Shown in pieces: positions 12,061-22,264 of a stretch of DNA of 64,000 nt (position 1 is the stretch's first letter; the number at the start of each line of letters is the position of its first letter). The DNA lies in assembly GCA_023078555.1 (NCBI GenBank), contig CM041201.1, positions 8,067,172-8,131,171 on the forward strand, given 5' to 3'. The notes beneath the pieces were generated by a model that saw only the letters and a list, made by a program, of their open reading frames with translations, was not told the origin of the DNA and searched no databases. The DNA comes from Ulva prolifera (taxonomy: Eukaryota > Chlorophyta > Ulvophyceae > Ulvales > Ulvaceae). The translations under genes were made by a program, and so were the position numbers.

Positions 12061-15000
12061 TAGCTTTCTTCGGCCAGCACCTCCCCCAAGCAGGCGGCCG
12101 CGCGCCCCACACGCACGGATATCCGCACGTACAGTGTACTGCATGTGTCCACGTGCGTGTTCAGCACGTGGGCTTGGCCAATTAAAAGAGACGCATGCAT
12201 GTAAGGCATGTTGTAAGATTTGCATGCATGCCAGCCGGCAGAACACCGGTGAATCTTCACCTGCGCAAAGCAGGCAACTCGGCTAACAGCTCAGGCAATA
12301 CCGTCTGCTTAGATACTATAATTAAATGGAATTGTTGTTGCCTTATGGTATCTCAAGGTGGTGATCATGCGGTGGTGCACAGGAGCTACAGCAAGTTGGC
12401 TCACCAAGGGGTGAGCAACCAGGGTGAGCAAAGGGCTGAGGACATGTGAATTTGAAGAAACGAGCCCTAAATGGAGCGCGGATCGGCCTCGCAGGTAGTG
12501 TAGTTCCTGCTGAATTCATAGATGTCGCTGTGGTGCAGAACGGGCATGTTTCGGCAACGTTCTGGGTGCGTATGCATGTGAGGCATCACGACGAAACATC
12601 TGTAGTTTGTCCCACGGTGGCCACGGAGCTCCGCTCTGAGTAGCCCGATTTATGTAAAAATTCCTCACCGATGCTCAGATGCGACGAGCCGTTCCATGCG
12701 CGCGTGTTCTGGCTGACAGTTATCTCTGGTGTTTGATAGTGCTCCTTACCGCGAGCCTTTGTTCCATGTTGTTTACAGCGCATTACGTCAACAAACGGCT
12801 TCTTGGACGACTATATGAGTTTGTGTTGCATTATTGACAGGCTTGGCTCCGATAGCATTCGGCAAGTCGCTGAATGTGCGTGCTATTGGCTTCCTGTCTC
12901 AGCGCGGACATGCACGGTGGGACGTTGGTCCTGCGTCCGTCGCGAGCTGCGACGGCAATTCGTAAATAAATTTCCATTGGGAGGGTCTATGACCAATCTT
13001 TCTTGTGATCGTAGTCGCACTTGTAGCAGGGTCCCTGTTGGGTGAACGTCATGGATTCGGAGACGGTAGCCTTTGTGAACTCCGGGCGCATCGTCAGCGG
13101 AGCACAGGAGAATACAATGTGATCATCTGCGTGTATTCTTGCTATTATGAGTCCTCGTGTCCAGGCAGCGCTGGTTGCCGGGTCCTGTTGCATCCACTGC
13201 CAGTAGTCGCGACCGATGCATGGTAACGCATAGCGAGTTGTGCCCGTGTTTCTGCAACTAGTATTACTCCAGGCTGCGTATGTGCGATCATGCAGCCTCG
13301 TTTTTGTCTTTCGATGTCGCGCTGCGGAGGACGTGGGTACCCCACGTTGTGGTATATTGCCGTGTCACAGGGCACACGCGTCGTCGCCCGACTAAAAACA
13401 GTTCGTACGACGTTCCTCTGTCTGCAGTGAAATTTGCAGCTCTGCATTTGCACCGCAAGGTCTGTTGTGCCAGTCGCTCACCCCTGCAATGCGCACCCCC
13501 ACAGTATTGCCACCGCCACACCTAGTGGCTCACCTTCCAGGTGCACCACTGTGGGTGCGCGATCTGAACGCTGGTGCGCCATTGATTGGTGCGCAAAACA
13601 GGACACTAGGCTGATCAATTGCCATTTCATGTGCAATATGTAGTATATTTCAGTGAAACATACTTGTAGACATACATTCTCGTTACAGTGACCTTCACCT
13701 CACCCAACGGGCCAGCGTGCCCAATCACAGCATTGCTGAACGGGCCTCAGGCTCTACACTACACAACATGCACACATGCAGCAGCTGTACAAGACAGTGG
13801 TGCTTGGAAAGGTAATACGTCCCATGAGCATGGATGTCGGATGTCGCTCCTCTCTACGGTCATTACTCTCCGGGTTCTGTGAGGATCCTGCTCTGTCAAT
13901 CCGAGTTGCCTGCATACACCAGAGGTGTTCACGATCTGTGTATCACTGTACCCATGCCGGAGAGCCCACAGAAAAAAAAGGTCGCATCTAAGGAACTCAG
14001 TCTGGCTACACCGGTGTCATGCTGGCCCTGGCCAGGCGGATGGGACAACACCTGCCAGATACCGTCATGTACGCAGATTGGCTCCTCTACTCTTTGCGAG
14101 ACTGATCTGGCAGGAGCTATAAAGTTCCAGGCGGAGGTGCCTCGCTTGCTGGCTATGCCGGGCGGTAAAATCTTTCGGTTGCCTGCAATCATGTTGACAT
14201 AAATGTGAGGACACGAGCCAATCGGTCACAATTCCACACACATACCAATGTGGCATAAATGTATGGATGACTGCAAGCTATGACTGTGAGCCCCACATTG
14301 ACAGACACACCTTCCACGCTAGACTGACTCTGTCAAAGCTGTTTGCATGGTGAGTCACGAGATGCTGTCAATTGCTGATCTGCATTCATGCACACTGCTT
14401 TGATTTTCCGCATGCCACACACTTAGGCCCGGGTCACAACCCAATAGCAACACGGGCTGGCAACACACCCAATGACACAGACACCGGAGAACGCTTGGCC
14501 AAAACTGGTTTGTAGCTTTTGCAACGCAAGTTTCTGTTTACGTTGTTTCACCTGATAAACCTGTGCACCTGCACAAACGTTTAGTGCTGAGTGGTGAAAA
14601 GATGAAGCCTAGTGCAGCGGTTGAGCGTACACCAGCGACAACGCACCAGCAACTTCAGTGCCAGTATATCAGCCGAATAAATGTAGGCATCAGTGGCGTT
14701 CATGTTGTGATTTCGACTGTATGGCTGTGGACGAGAACTGTGCACCAGAATTGTTGCACAGCCGGTCACAATGCGGACGTACCAGCTACAGATAAGTATC
14801 GCTCATTATGCTTTGTCAGCATTGCGATCATGTATACACAGCCACCTGTCAGAGCCACCCAGGGCGTCCCACAAGCACGTCAACGCTATGTCAATCAGTA
14901 TGCCATGGCAATGCATTCGCAAACGTCCGAATCACGAGGGCAAGATGATTTTGCCAGCCGATCAGGTATGATAAACGCCCGTGCAAAAGCGAAGAAGTCG

Positions 15001-16781
15001 TGATCATCTTCGCCGGACTCGCGGCCTGCTCTTGGAACAGGTCGATCAACAACGCAACTCGCGTAGAATGCACAACAGAAAACCTTACAGGTCCATACGA
15101 ATGAAATAAAAAGTGTCATACTTGCGATGTAAACTGCGAAAGCTTGTTGCAGAATATCTGCTCGCGTAGTGCCGCAGAGTTGCAGCTAACACTGCAACGT
15201 GCACCAGCTGCTGAGGAAGACGAGCTGGCATAATCGAAGTCCTAGACTGATGAATCACATATTTCATGCTCGCACGAAGGGAGATCGCGCCATGCAACGG
15301 CTGCAGGTGACGAAGCAACGAGCAAGGTAACCCGATACTGCGACGGTATATTTACTTGTCCACGCTGCCGACATCAACTATGAATCTTGGCATTGACACT
15401 TGATCGGGGACATATATCCCGGACGTAGCTGGCAGCTAGTACCTGCCCGCATCTTTCACGCCGCGACGTGGCAACAAGGGACATCTGGTCTACATTGCGC
15501 AAATAGTGCTGTGCACAGTGCTAAAGAAAATCCAGACAGGTGGCCGCCACATTCGCTCACTGACGCTGCTGATGATGACAGAGGACGTGCACTGGATTGG
15601 CACGAAAGTAAGTGTGATGGCGATGCGTGCGCAAATGGACTGCAGGATGCGCAGCACGCAGTGCTGCGTGTATGACTTATGCCGCACCACCATTCACATA
15701 ATAAATTTCCGAAATCAGTTTGATCGAAACGCATTTATTTCAGCTGCCATACTTGACCGCGCCTCACACATTGTGCGCCCGACCAGCGAGGGTTGCAAGC
15801 CGTAATTTTCCGCTCATGCCACACAATAGTTTTGATTAGGAAGGCCTAGGATCTTGTCCGAGGCCGATTGTCTCGCGCATGCGCAAATTTGGCGACATCC
15901 AGGCACCATGCGCACCCCGCGCTGCGCACCCTTCCATGACACTCACCCCTTCCGGTGAGCCAAACCTTGTTTCACTCCCTCAGCAATGCAGGTAGCACTA
16001 CATCTAGGACATATAGACCTCATCATATACGCCGAAATGCAGCTATGGCCAAGCATGCAGCTGCCCGTTGCGAAAAAGTCATGCTGTCTAGAAGGCACAC
16101 CCTCGGACTGCTCACCGCCAACTGAGTGCTCACCTCTGCGGTGCGCCATGGCCACGTCACGGAATGTAGAACATCACAGATACCAGTGATGTGGACCACC
16201 CAAAGGTATACGCAGACACTAAAACACGTAGACTGCATTGACTGCCCCCTCAATGCTCTTTCAGAGCCTTTTTCGCCAAGGTACAGTCTCGCTCACCCAC
16301 ATTTGGCGCACCCCCGTTAGTGGCTCACCCTGGTGAGGCAATGTGGCCGTAGTCACTGTGTGTGACGGGGGGCGCCTTCCGAACCTGCTTCGAAGGTGCA
16401 TAGTTCCACCCTGGCAATGTTGCGAAGCTAGCGGAGACATGTGCATGTTGTGCTCGGTGCCCGCCGAGCACAAATTCAAACGCAGCAGCTGTGCGCTGGC
16501 CAGCACGCAGCACATGAAACCTCTCTGCACTACATCGCCAGTCTACTCTGCTAGGCCAAGTCAGACTTGCTACCTGTGTTCCGTGTGAATTGTAGGGCTC
16601 GAATGCGCACAACGGGGGCGCACTGATGTCAGCTTACGATGCAGAGCAGACACCTAATGGATGATCGAGCCCAAAAGTATTTAAATGCTGTGAAATGCTC
16701 ATGCATGGAACTCAGTGCATGAGCATAACGCGAGTGTACTGACGCTTCGATGAGTCATGTAATACAAAAGGGGGCGCTTTC
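12061..16781. other. no supported gene
   Basis: I see no coherent gene. The stretch holds several short GTGCGCACCCC / GTGAGCCAC motif clusters (about 13480-13605, 15890-15965 and 16290-16350) that resemble one another and may mark a degenerate repeat family. Open frames of up to 146 codons occur (for example 14563-15003), without domain features or supporting splice signals. Confidence 0.4.
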
Positions 16782-17120
16782 ATGCATACAGCGAGGCTGC
16801 AAGTTTGGACCCGCGCTTTCTTGGCCTGGATTCAGCTGAAGACGAACGAGTGGCGCCCACGAAGCACAGAGTTCATTACAAAGAGACAACTTACAAGAGC
16901 TCTGGCCAGCGATTGCATGGAGGAAAACGGGGCAGTTCATTGCGATACTTTTACATCCTGTAAGTCATGCTTGTCTGATGAAGCATGTGGCCGCAGCGGG
17001 TTTGTGCGCCCTGCGGCAAAGCACTTTGGTCGTGATTCAGATCCATGCATGGATCAATTGAGCATGCGTTGTCTGGACGCCGCACTCCGCGGGCAACGTA
17101 AGCAGGACCAACCGCAGTAG
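16782..17120 (+). CDS. possible cysteine-rich exon, PSI-like
   Basis: A 112-codon open frame ends in TAG at 17120. Its middle contains a cluster of six cysteines: DCMEENG, then HCDTFTSCKSCLSDEACG, then DPCMD. The CxxCxxxxxCG spacing recalls the PSI (plexin-semaphorin-integrin) cysteine-rich fold, but the usual tryptophan-cysteine after CG is absent (CGRSG). No signal peptide or partner exons were found. It could be a chance frame. Confidence 0.22.
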   Translation: MHTARLQVWTRAFLAWIQLKTNEWRPRSTEFITKRQLTRALASDCMEENGAVHCDTFTSCKSCLSDEACGRSGFVRPAAKHFGRDSDPCMDQLSMRCLDAALRGQRKQDQPQ

Positions 17121-17165
17121 GTAATTGAAGCCTTACATGCAGCCTGCCGCTGTCGCATCCAGTGC

Positions 17166-17292
17166 TCTACAGTTGGGTTTTTTCTTGGCGGGAAAACCGA
17201 TGCCAAACCCTTGTTTTGGTCGGGCTGCCCCCTCCGAGACGGTCGGTAGATGTCGACATCTACCCCGATCGGGGTTTCCCGCCAACGCTGTG
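17166..17292. repeat. GGGAAACCGAT stem-loop element
   Basis: GGCGGGAAAACCGATGCC on the left faces GATCGGGGTTTCCCGCC on the right, giving an imperfect inverted repeat about 120 bp across. A smaller perfect palindrome (GTAGATGTCGACATCTAC) lies inside it. Related motifs (GGGAAAACCGATGG and GGGAAACCGATCGG) recur at about 19675-19750, and TCGGGGTTCCCGCC recurs at about 17910. This looks like a family of small non-autonomous elements with hairpin-forming ends. Confidence 0.5.
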
Positions 17293-17819
17293 GCAATCTG
17301 TCGGGGGTGTTCAAACCAAATTTCGGGATCATTTGCATTACAGCATTTGCAAACTGATTATTGCACGAAGTCTAATCAATTAAAGAATGGGTGCGGCACA
17401 ACTCTGTGCGCATCTTTGTGCGCATCTTTGAACTTGTACTTCGTAAAGTCGCTGTTCTTACAAGAGTCACATATCGTACAGTGCCACTGGTAAGAATTGT
17501 TGACCACGCCTTCGTTTTTGTCTTCTCCCGTTCACTAATTTGTGATCGTACTTCGTATTCCACTGGCACCCATGGAAACTCAAGCTGGCGTGCATGCACT
17601 TTGGTATCAGACAACCTTTACCGAGCGACAGAGCCATCCGCAGCTACTCTTTTCGAACAACTGGCTTCGTTCCTGTCTTTGCCAGCTGATGATGAAGCAT
17701 TATCATGATTATCATGATCAGCTGTGCGCTTGGGCACTCGGCCGGTAAACCCGAAGTTATGCAAGGTCATTCTCGCAACACTCAAGCAACGTGTTAACAG
17801 GCAACACCGATGTCAGCAA

Positions 17820-18000
17820 TAGTTCATTCCGTTTAGTGTTCTTCTGGCCGGACCAGGCCCGACAAGCTGTCGGGACTCCCGAGTCTTGACCAGGCCCGCC
17901 GAGCTGTCGGAATTCTGTCGGGGTTCCCGCCATGCTTCGGTGGCGGACGGCGGGCTTCGCCCGCCAGCCCCCCCGTGGCTTGACGGGACACTACAAGAAT
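17820..18000. repeat. tandem ACCAGGCCCG motifs and hairpin
   Basis: Two copies of ACCAGGCCCG followed by AGCTGTCGG lie about 32 bp apart (near 17850 and 17890). They are followed by GTCGGGGTTCCCGCC and a strong GGCGGGCTTCGCCCGCC hairpin. The TCGGGGTTCCCGCC motif links this to the stem-loop element at 17166-17292. Confidence 0.4.
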
Positions 18001-19136
18001 GGTAGGCATGCGGCAGTGTACATGCCGGACACACGTTTGCCCCGCTGCCGCATTCGGGGACATTACACGCACATTGCAGGCACATTCCAGGGCTGGCTGG
18101 AATGTGTTAGTGAAATGTATGCGGGATGTGTCACCGAAGTGTTCTCGCGGTGTACACCTGCAGCGCACCTCAATGCACGGAATGTGCACGCCGCGACCGC
18201 GCTTGGACGCTCCGACGAACAGCACATCATCTGCCGGCAGCATGTCCTCGTCGTGCACACCGTGCCTCCTCAGCCACCACCGGTCGAGTGGCAATTGAAC
18301 GCGCATCCACACTCCTTCGGCGTGTACATGCCGGATGCACAGCTCCAACACATTTTGTGCCCCACGCCACGACTGTTGTGCGCATCTTCAGCACGTGCAC
18401 ACGCCGTGAGTAATGTACACGATAGCTCTCGACATGTCCATTGCTCTTTGCGATGTATTTTCGGGTGAAGCGCAGCAGCGCAGGGGTTTTGTACTCCTCT
18501 AGCTTGGACCGTTTCAGTGCTGGAGCTCTGTGTTGAGCTCGTCGAGTCCCACGGCTGGAGTATGAACACAGTTATAACGCAAGCTCAGCTTTGGTACCTT
18601 CAGTAAAATCCATATGCTTGAAAATGTATGGCGTTGTGAAAAGCCTGCGCTTGTCCTTCTGAATTTGCGCACAGCAGACCGACGTAGCTAGTAGCGAAAG
18701 GGACGCTGGCAGTAAATCCATTGCACGTGCTTGTGGTGATTCACCTCTCATGATCAAGTGGGTTATTCTGACGTTGGCTGCGATCCTCGAGGAGCTCGGT
18801 AGAGGTATCGCCCTCTATTGCCTGTAGCAGCTACATTTTGCAGCCGCTACATCCTGCAGCAGTCATCGCCTTTGTAGTGGCCACATTACACCTCTAGCTA
18901 TAGCCTGTAGCTGAGGGCCATGTGGATCATGCTGTGAATTTGCCATATGGATTTCCATCTCTACAGTGTGCTGCATCAGTGTGTCCCCTTGGCCTCGCCA
19001 CACGACAAATCGCAATGCCTGTGCAGGTGAAGAGTTTCCCTGCCAGTGGCATGCCGGGTGCCAATACCACTCTTATAGGATAGAGTTATGTTCCCATAGT
19101 CAGTCGGTGTCTGCTTGCAAATTCATGTGATTGTAT

Positions 19137-19592
19137 CTAGATCACTGGTAAAAAGAATATGTGTTGGACGTCTGTAATAATGCAATGAGTGTGACAACAT
19201 GCCAGAAAATTATGCCGGAGTCGGAGAACATGTACAGCGCCCTCAATTGCAGTAGCAACACTGTTCACATCGGTATGACAATGAATGGTGAAGAGTGAAA
19301 GCAATTCTTGCCGATTGTGTAGAACACCATTGCGCAAAGACACAGAATGCGTTCTCGTGGTAGGATCTGTAGCGGAACACACTCGCTTACCTCCACAATT
19401 TTGTGACATACCGGCTAAGGTGACCGACGATTCCACAAGACCATAAACAATTTGCAATACGGGCTCCATGGCATTCATAGTTAGTGACATTAGTAACGCG
19501 CGCAATGCTGCATTGTACTTGGGGTCATTGCATATGCTGATCTTACAAGAGAGTGGTTGTCCTTGACCTGGTTTGATGTACTTTTCATCCAC
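19137..19592 (-). CDS. possible exon(s), unknown protein
   Basis: A 151-codon minus-strand frame begins MDEKYIKPGQGQPLSC and is unusually long for this region, which is lower in G+C. It contains two good donor-like sequences: GTAAGATC right after PLSC, and GTAAGCGAG after QNCGG. The segment with NAMEPVLQIVYGLVESSVTL reads like a real amphipathic protein stretch. Possibly only the 5' part is an exon. No family is recognised, and the rest may be intron read-through. Confidence 0.25.
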   Translation of the reverse strand: MDEKYIKPGQGQPLSCKISICNDPKYNAALRALLMSLTMNAMEPVLQIVYGLVESSVTLAGMSQNCGGKRVCSATDPTTRTHSVSLRNGVLHNRQELLSLFTIHCHTDVNSVATAIEGAVHVLRLRHNFLACCHTHCIITDVQHIFFLPVI

Positions 19593-19664
19593 ATCACGAC
19601 ACAGCTTTCACAGTGTTTAGCCGCTAATGTGTTGCCGAAATGCACATTATCACCTGTCTGGCGT

Positions 19665-19760
19665 TCTTGTAGTGGGAAAACCGATGGCTCGCTTCGCTGG
19701 CCATCGGTTTTTTCGCCTTTTTTTCAATTTTTGTCGGGAAACCGATCGGTCTGTAGAGCA
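19665..19760. repeat. GGGAAAACCGATGG hairpin
   Basis: GGGAAAACCGATGGC, a short loop, then GCCATCGGTTTTTTCGCC form a near-perfect stem-loop, followed 40 bp later by GGGAAACCGATCGG. The motif set matches the element at 17166-17292, so this is probably a second member of the same small repeat family. Confidence 0.5.
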
Positions 19761-20532
19761 CTGGTCGCATCTCAACGGACCCCGTCAGTGCACAAGTGAC
19801 CGCAGCGACGCGATGGTGGCGCAGCCCTAGCAGCGCAGGCGTGATATCGTTGGATATATATATCGTTGGCCGCGGCCGGCTCCACTTCTCGGGATCGGAT
19901 ATGTATGCATCTCGTACACTAGATTACCTCGCGCTGTGCTGGTTTATACCCACTCACGCTTGTGTAATCAATGATATGGCTAGTATTCGACTGGAACAGT
20001 TATGGATTCAGAGCTTCAGCGCTCATGATCGAGCACCTTGGGAGCTAGCGGAGTGCGCGTGGAAAACGTCGCGGCCGCCATGCTATGCCAACGCCGATCC
20101 CATGGGATTCCATCTGTTGATTGTTCGATGCACAACTTCCGGTTTTGTTCGTTGACACGGTGCCCCCGGCCGTCAACGCGTTGCAACGTTGCCGTGCGCC
20201 GTCTCGTCTCCCCCGCACATGTGTACAGCTGACGCGTACGACCTCGTGCTCCAAAGTTTCAGAGGAGCCCAAACTCGGTGCACATGCACAGCACAAGGCA
20301 GCTACTGCCCAGGAGCTCCGGACAGGTAGACGTCTCGCACAGGATCTGTTACGCATCCCTGCAGTTGCACGTGCACATGTGTACCTTGCCATGCGTTGCA
20401 CGCACGTGCGAGCGCCTAGAAGTGAGTTACAAAAGAGTGAACGGGAGAAAACAAACACTGAAACCGAATCTCACCCGAAGCAAATGCAACATACACTCAC
20501 ACACACACGAACACTACAACCGCACTCACAAC

Positions 20533-20811
20533 TCAGTCCGGCAGGATCGCGTCCTCCAGGCCCGCATCATATCGCAACCCTTGCTCCCGAGAGATGACAA
20601 GCCCAGACTTCCGATACATATCCGCATTGCCGCGCTGCAATGACACCGACAACACCCGCAGCGCCCACTGGACAAACGCGCCTTTGGAGATGCGCCCACT
20701 GGCAGCGGCCACATCCCCCAACTGACCGACGAACCTCACGGCAGCCTTGCCCATGAAGCCACACGATTCGACCGCAAACGGAACAAACCGGAACGCGGCA
20801 CGGTCAGGCAC
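20533..20811 (-). pseudogene. non-LTR retrotransposon C-terminal fragment
   Basis: The minus-strand frame carries FVPFAVESCGFMGKAAVRF, then LGDVAAASGRIS, then a segment ending LSVSLQRGNADMYR. From memory of the family, this is the conserved tail found after the reverse transcriptase domain in LINE-type elements of algae and other protists ('P(F/L)xxETxGxxGxxAxxFL ... LSVxLxRGNA'). The reverse transcriptase core and the endonuclease are missing, so it is a dead fragment. DNA upstream in minus-strand sense (to about 21000) does not continue the frame. The LINE fragment at 46.0-46.9 kb encodes the same domain but belongs to a clearly different subfamily. Confidence 0.6.
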
Positions 20812-21381
20812 GGCAGCGCCTAGAAGTCATCGACGCGCGACACAAGCGTGAGAGTGCGCCCGTTCGAGACGGAGAATTCGCGTTTAGACTCGCGCCCGTT
20901 CGCCATGTGCCGTTGTGAAATAGAGCCTGGAGATTGAACATCAATTGGCTGGACGACATAGCGAGAGTAGGTGTACACCCTGGCCACACGTGGCTTCGAA
21001 TTCGTACGCACTTGCTCATGCGAACTCCAGTTTGCGTGAGAACTCGATGCGTATGCGTATGCGAGCCGGACGAGCCCGGGATTCGGATGCGACGCCGACA
21101 GGGCGCGCAGCCAGGATTTTGTGCGTCACAAGGACTGTGTGTCTGCCGCGATCGACACAGAGAGATCTCGCTTGGGCAAGGCTTGCGGCACACGTGAGTG
21201 ACGCTGGCCATGGCCTGGAGGGCCCGCGGGCCGGTGCTCTGTGTGTGTGGACACAGTCGAGAGGCAGGCGTCACAGACACACAGCTACAGCCACACACAC
21301 ACAGCTACACAAAGCCACGCCACGTACAGTATGTATAGTAACCTGGCAGTGCCTGTGTTCCACCAGATGGTGGCCTGCCAG

Positions 21382-21445
21382 ACATGTGTACAAGGGAGGC
21401 AGCTTGCAATAAATGTATTGCAAGCTGCCTCCCTTGTACACATGT
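21382..21445. repeat. perfect 30-bp inverted repeat, 4-nt loop
   Basis: Arm 21382-21411 (starting ACATGTGTACAAGGGAGG) is matched without any mismatch by its reverse complement at 21416-21445, with AATG between them. Pairing stops sharply at both outer edges. It lies 15 bp before the LINE-like element at 21461. No transcript is evident around it. Confidence 0.95.
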
Positions 21446-21460
21446 ACAGAGGCACATTAC

Positions 21461-22251
21461 TGTGTTACAAGGACAAAGGCAGCAAGGCGGGCACCGCGGA
21501 AGAAGCAAACAAACGAAGCAAACACACAGACACCCAGTCACGCGGGCAAGGCGGTACTGACGGGACTTGCGGTCCCATGTGATGATCTCTCGCCGCTCAC
21601 TGGCCATCCGGCCTGAGCGGCGAGCCGCCCGAGGCGTCCTCGTCGCTCTCTCGCGGGCCGGGCGCCGTCCGAGGCTCGGACGCGCTGGTAGGCGGCGTGT
21701 GCTGCCTCGCCCGCGTGCCCCGGCCCCCGCACACGGCGCGCCTCGGCCGTGCTCCGTTCCGGGTTTCGCGGATGGGGGCGCCCCCATGTGTGTTGTCCCG
21801 GCGCTCGGGGCTGGCCTGATCGGGGCATTGGGGCGGGGGTCCTGGGGGCCCCCGGCGGCTTCCGTGTGGGGCCGGCGCCGGCCGGGCCGCTGCATGGGGC
21901 TGCCGCAGCCGCGCGGGCGGCGGGGTCGTGTGGCGTGTTGGCGTGTGGGTTTGTGGGTGCTTGGGTGTGTGTTTGGGTTTGGGTCTGGGCCGCGTGCGGG
22001 TGCGTGGGTGCGTGGGTCGGGTTTCAGTGTGTGGTTCGTGTGGTAGTGTGTGGGAGCGTGGGGGTGTGTGGGTGCTTGTTCTGCCTTGGCGTTGGCTGTT
22101 GCTCTCCTGCTGCGTGCGCTTTGCGTTGTTCGTGCTCTCCCTTTTGGTCCTGGCGGTGCTACCGGCCCCTCCGGCTTTTTCCTTTGTAACACAGACACCC
22201 ACGCACGCGACACCCGCCCAAAAAAAAACCCAGCACCGGCGCAGCAAAAGA
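21461..22251 (+). mobile_element. internally deleted LINE-like element, copy 1
   Basis: It begins TGTGTTACAAGGACAAAGG and carries the 3' part of the element's ORF (ending DLSPLTGHPA, TGA at 21614-21616) and a GT-rich 3' region ending CCTTTGTAACACA at 22193. About 60 bp more follow, resembling the element's own 5' leader (GACACCCACGCAC ... CACCGGCGCAGCAA), to 22251. The 13-nt sequence CACATTACTGTGT occurs at 21453-21465 and again at 22252-22264. This could be a target-site duplication of 8-13 bp that partly overlaps the element's own TGTGT start. Compared with the 46.0-kb copy it lacks most of the ORF. From about 21538 to 22192 the two copies are almost identical. Confidence 0.65.
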
Positions 22252-22264
22252 CACATTACTGTGT

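Noticed and set aside
12446..12643. short plus-strand frame after the AT microsatellite
   Set aside because: 65 codons with no motif. The region also carries short direct CATGCATG repeats that create spurious starts.
14563..15003. 146-codon plus-strand frame
   Set aside because: Random-looking composition, no signal, domain or splice evidence; similar lengths occur by chance in this G+C range.
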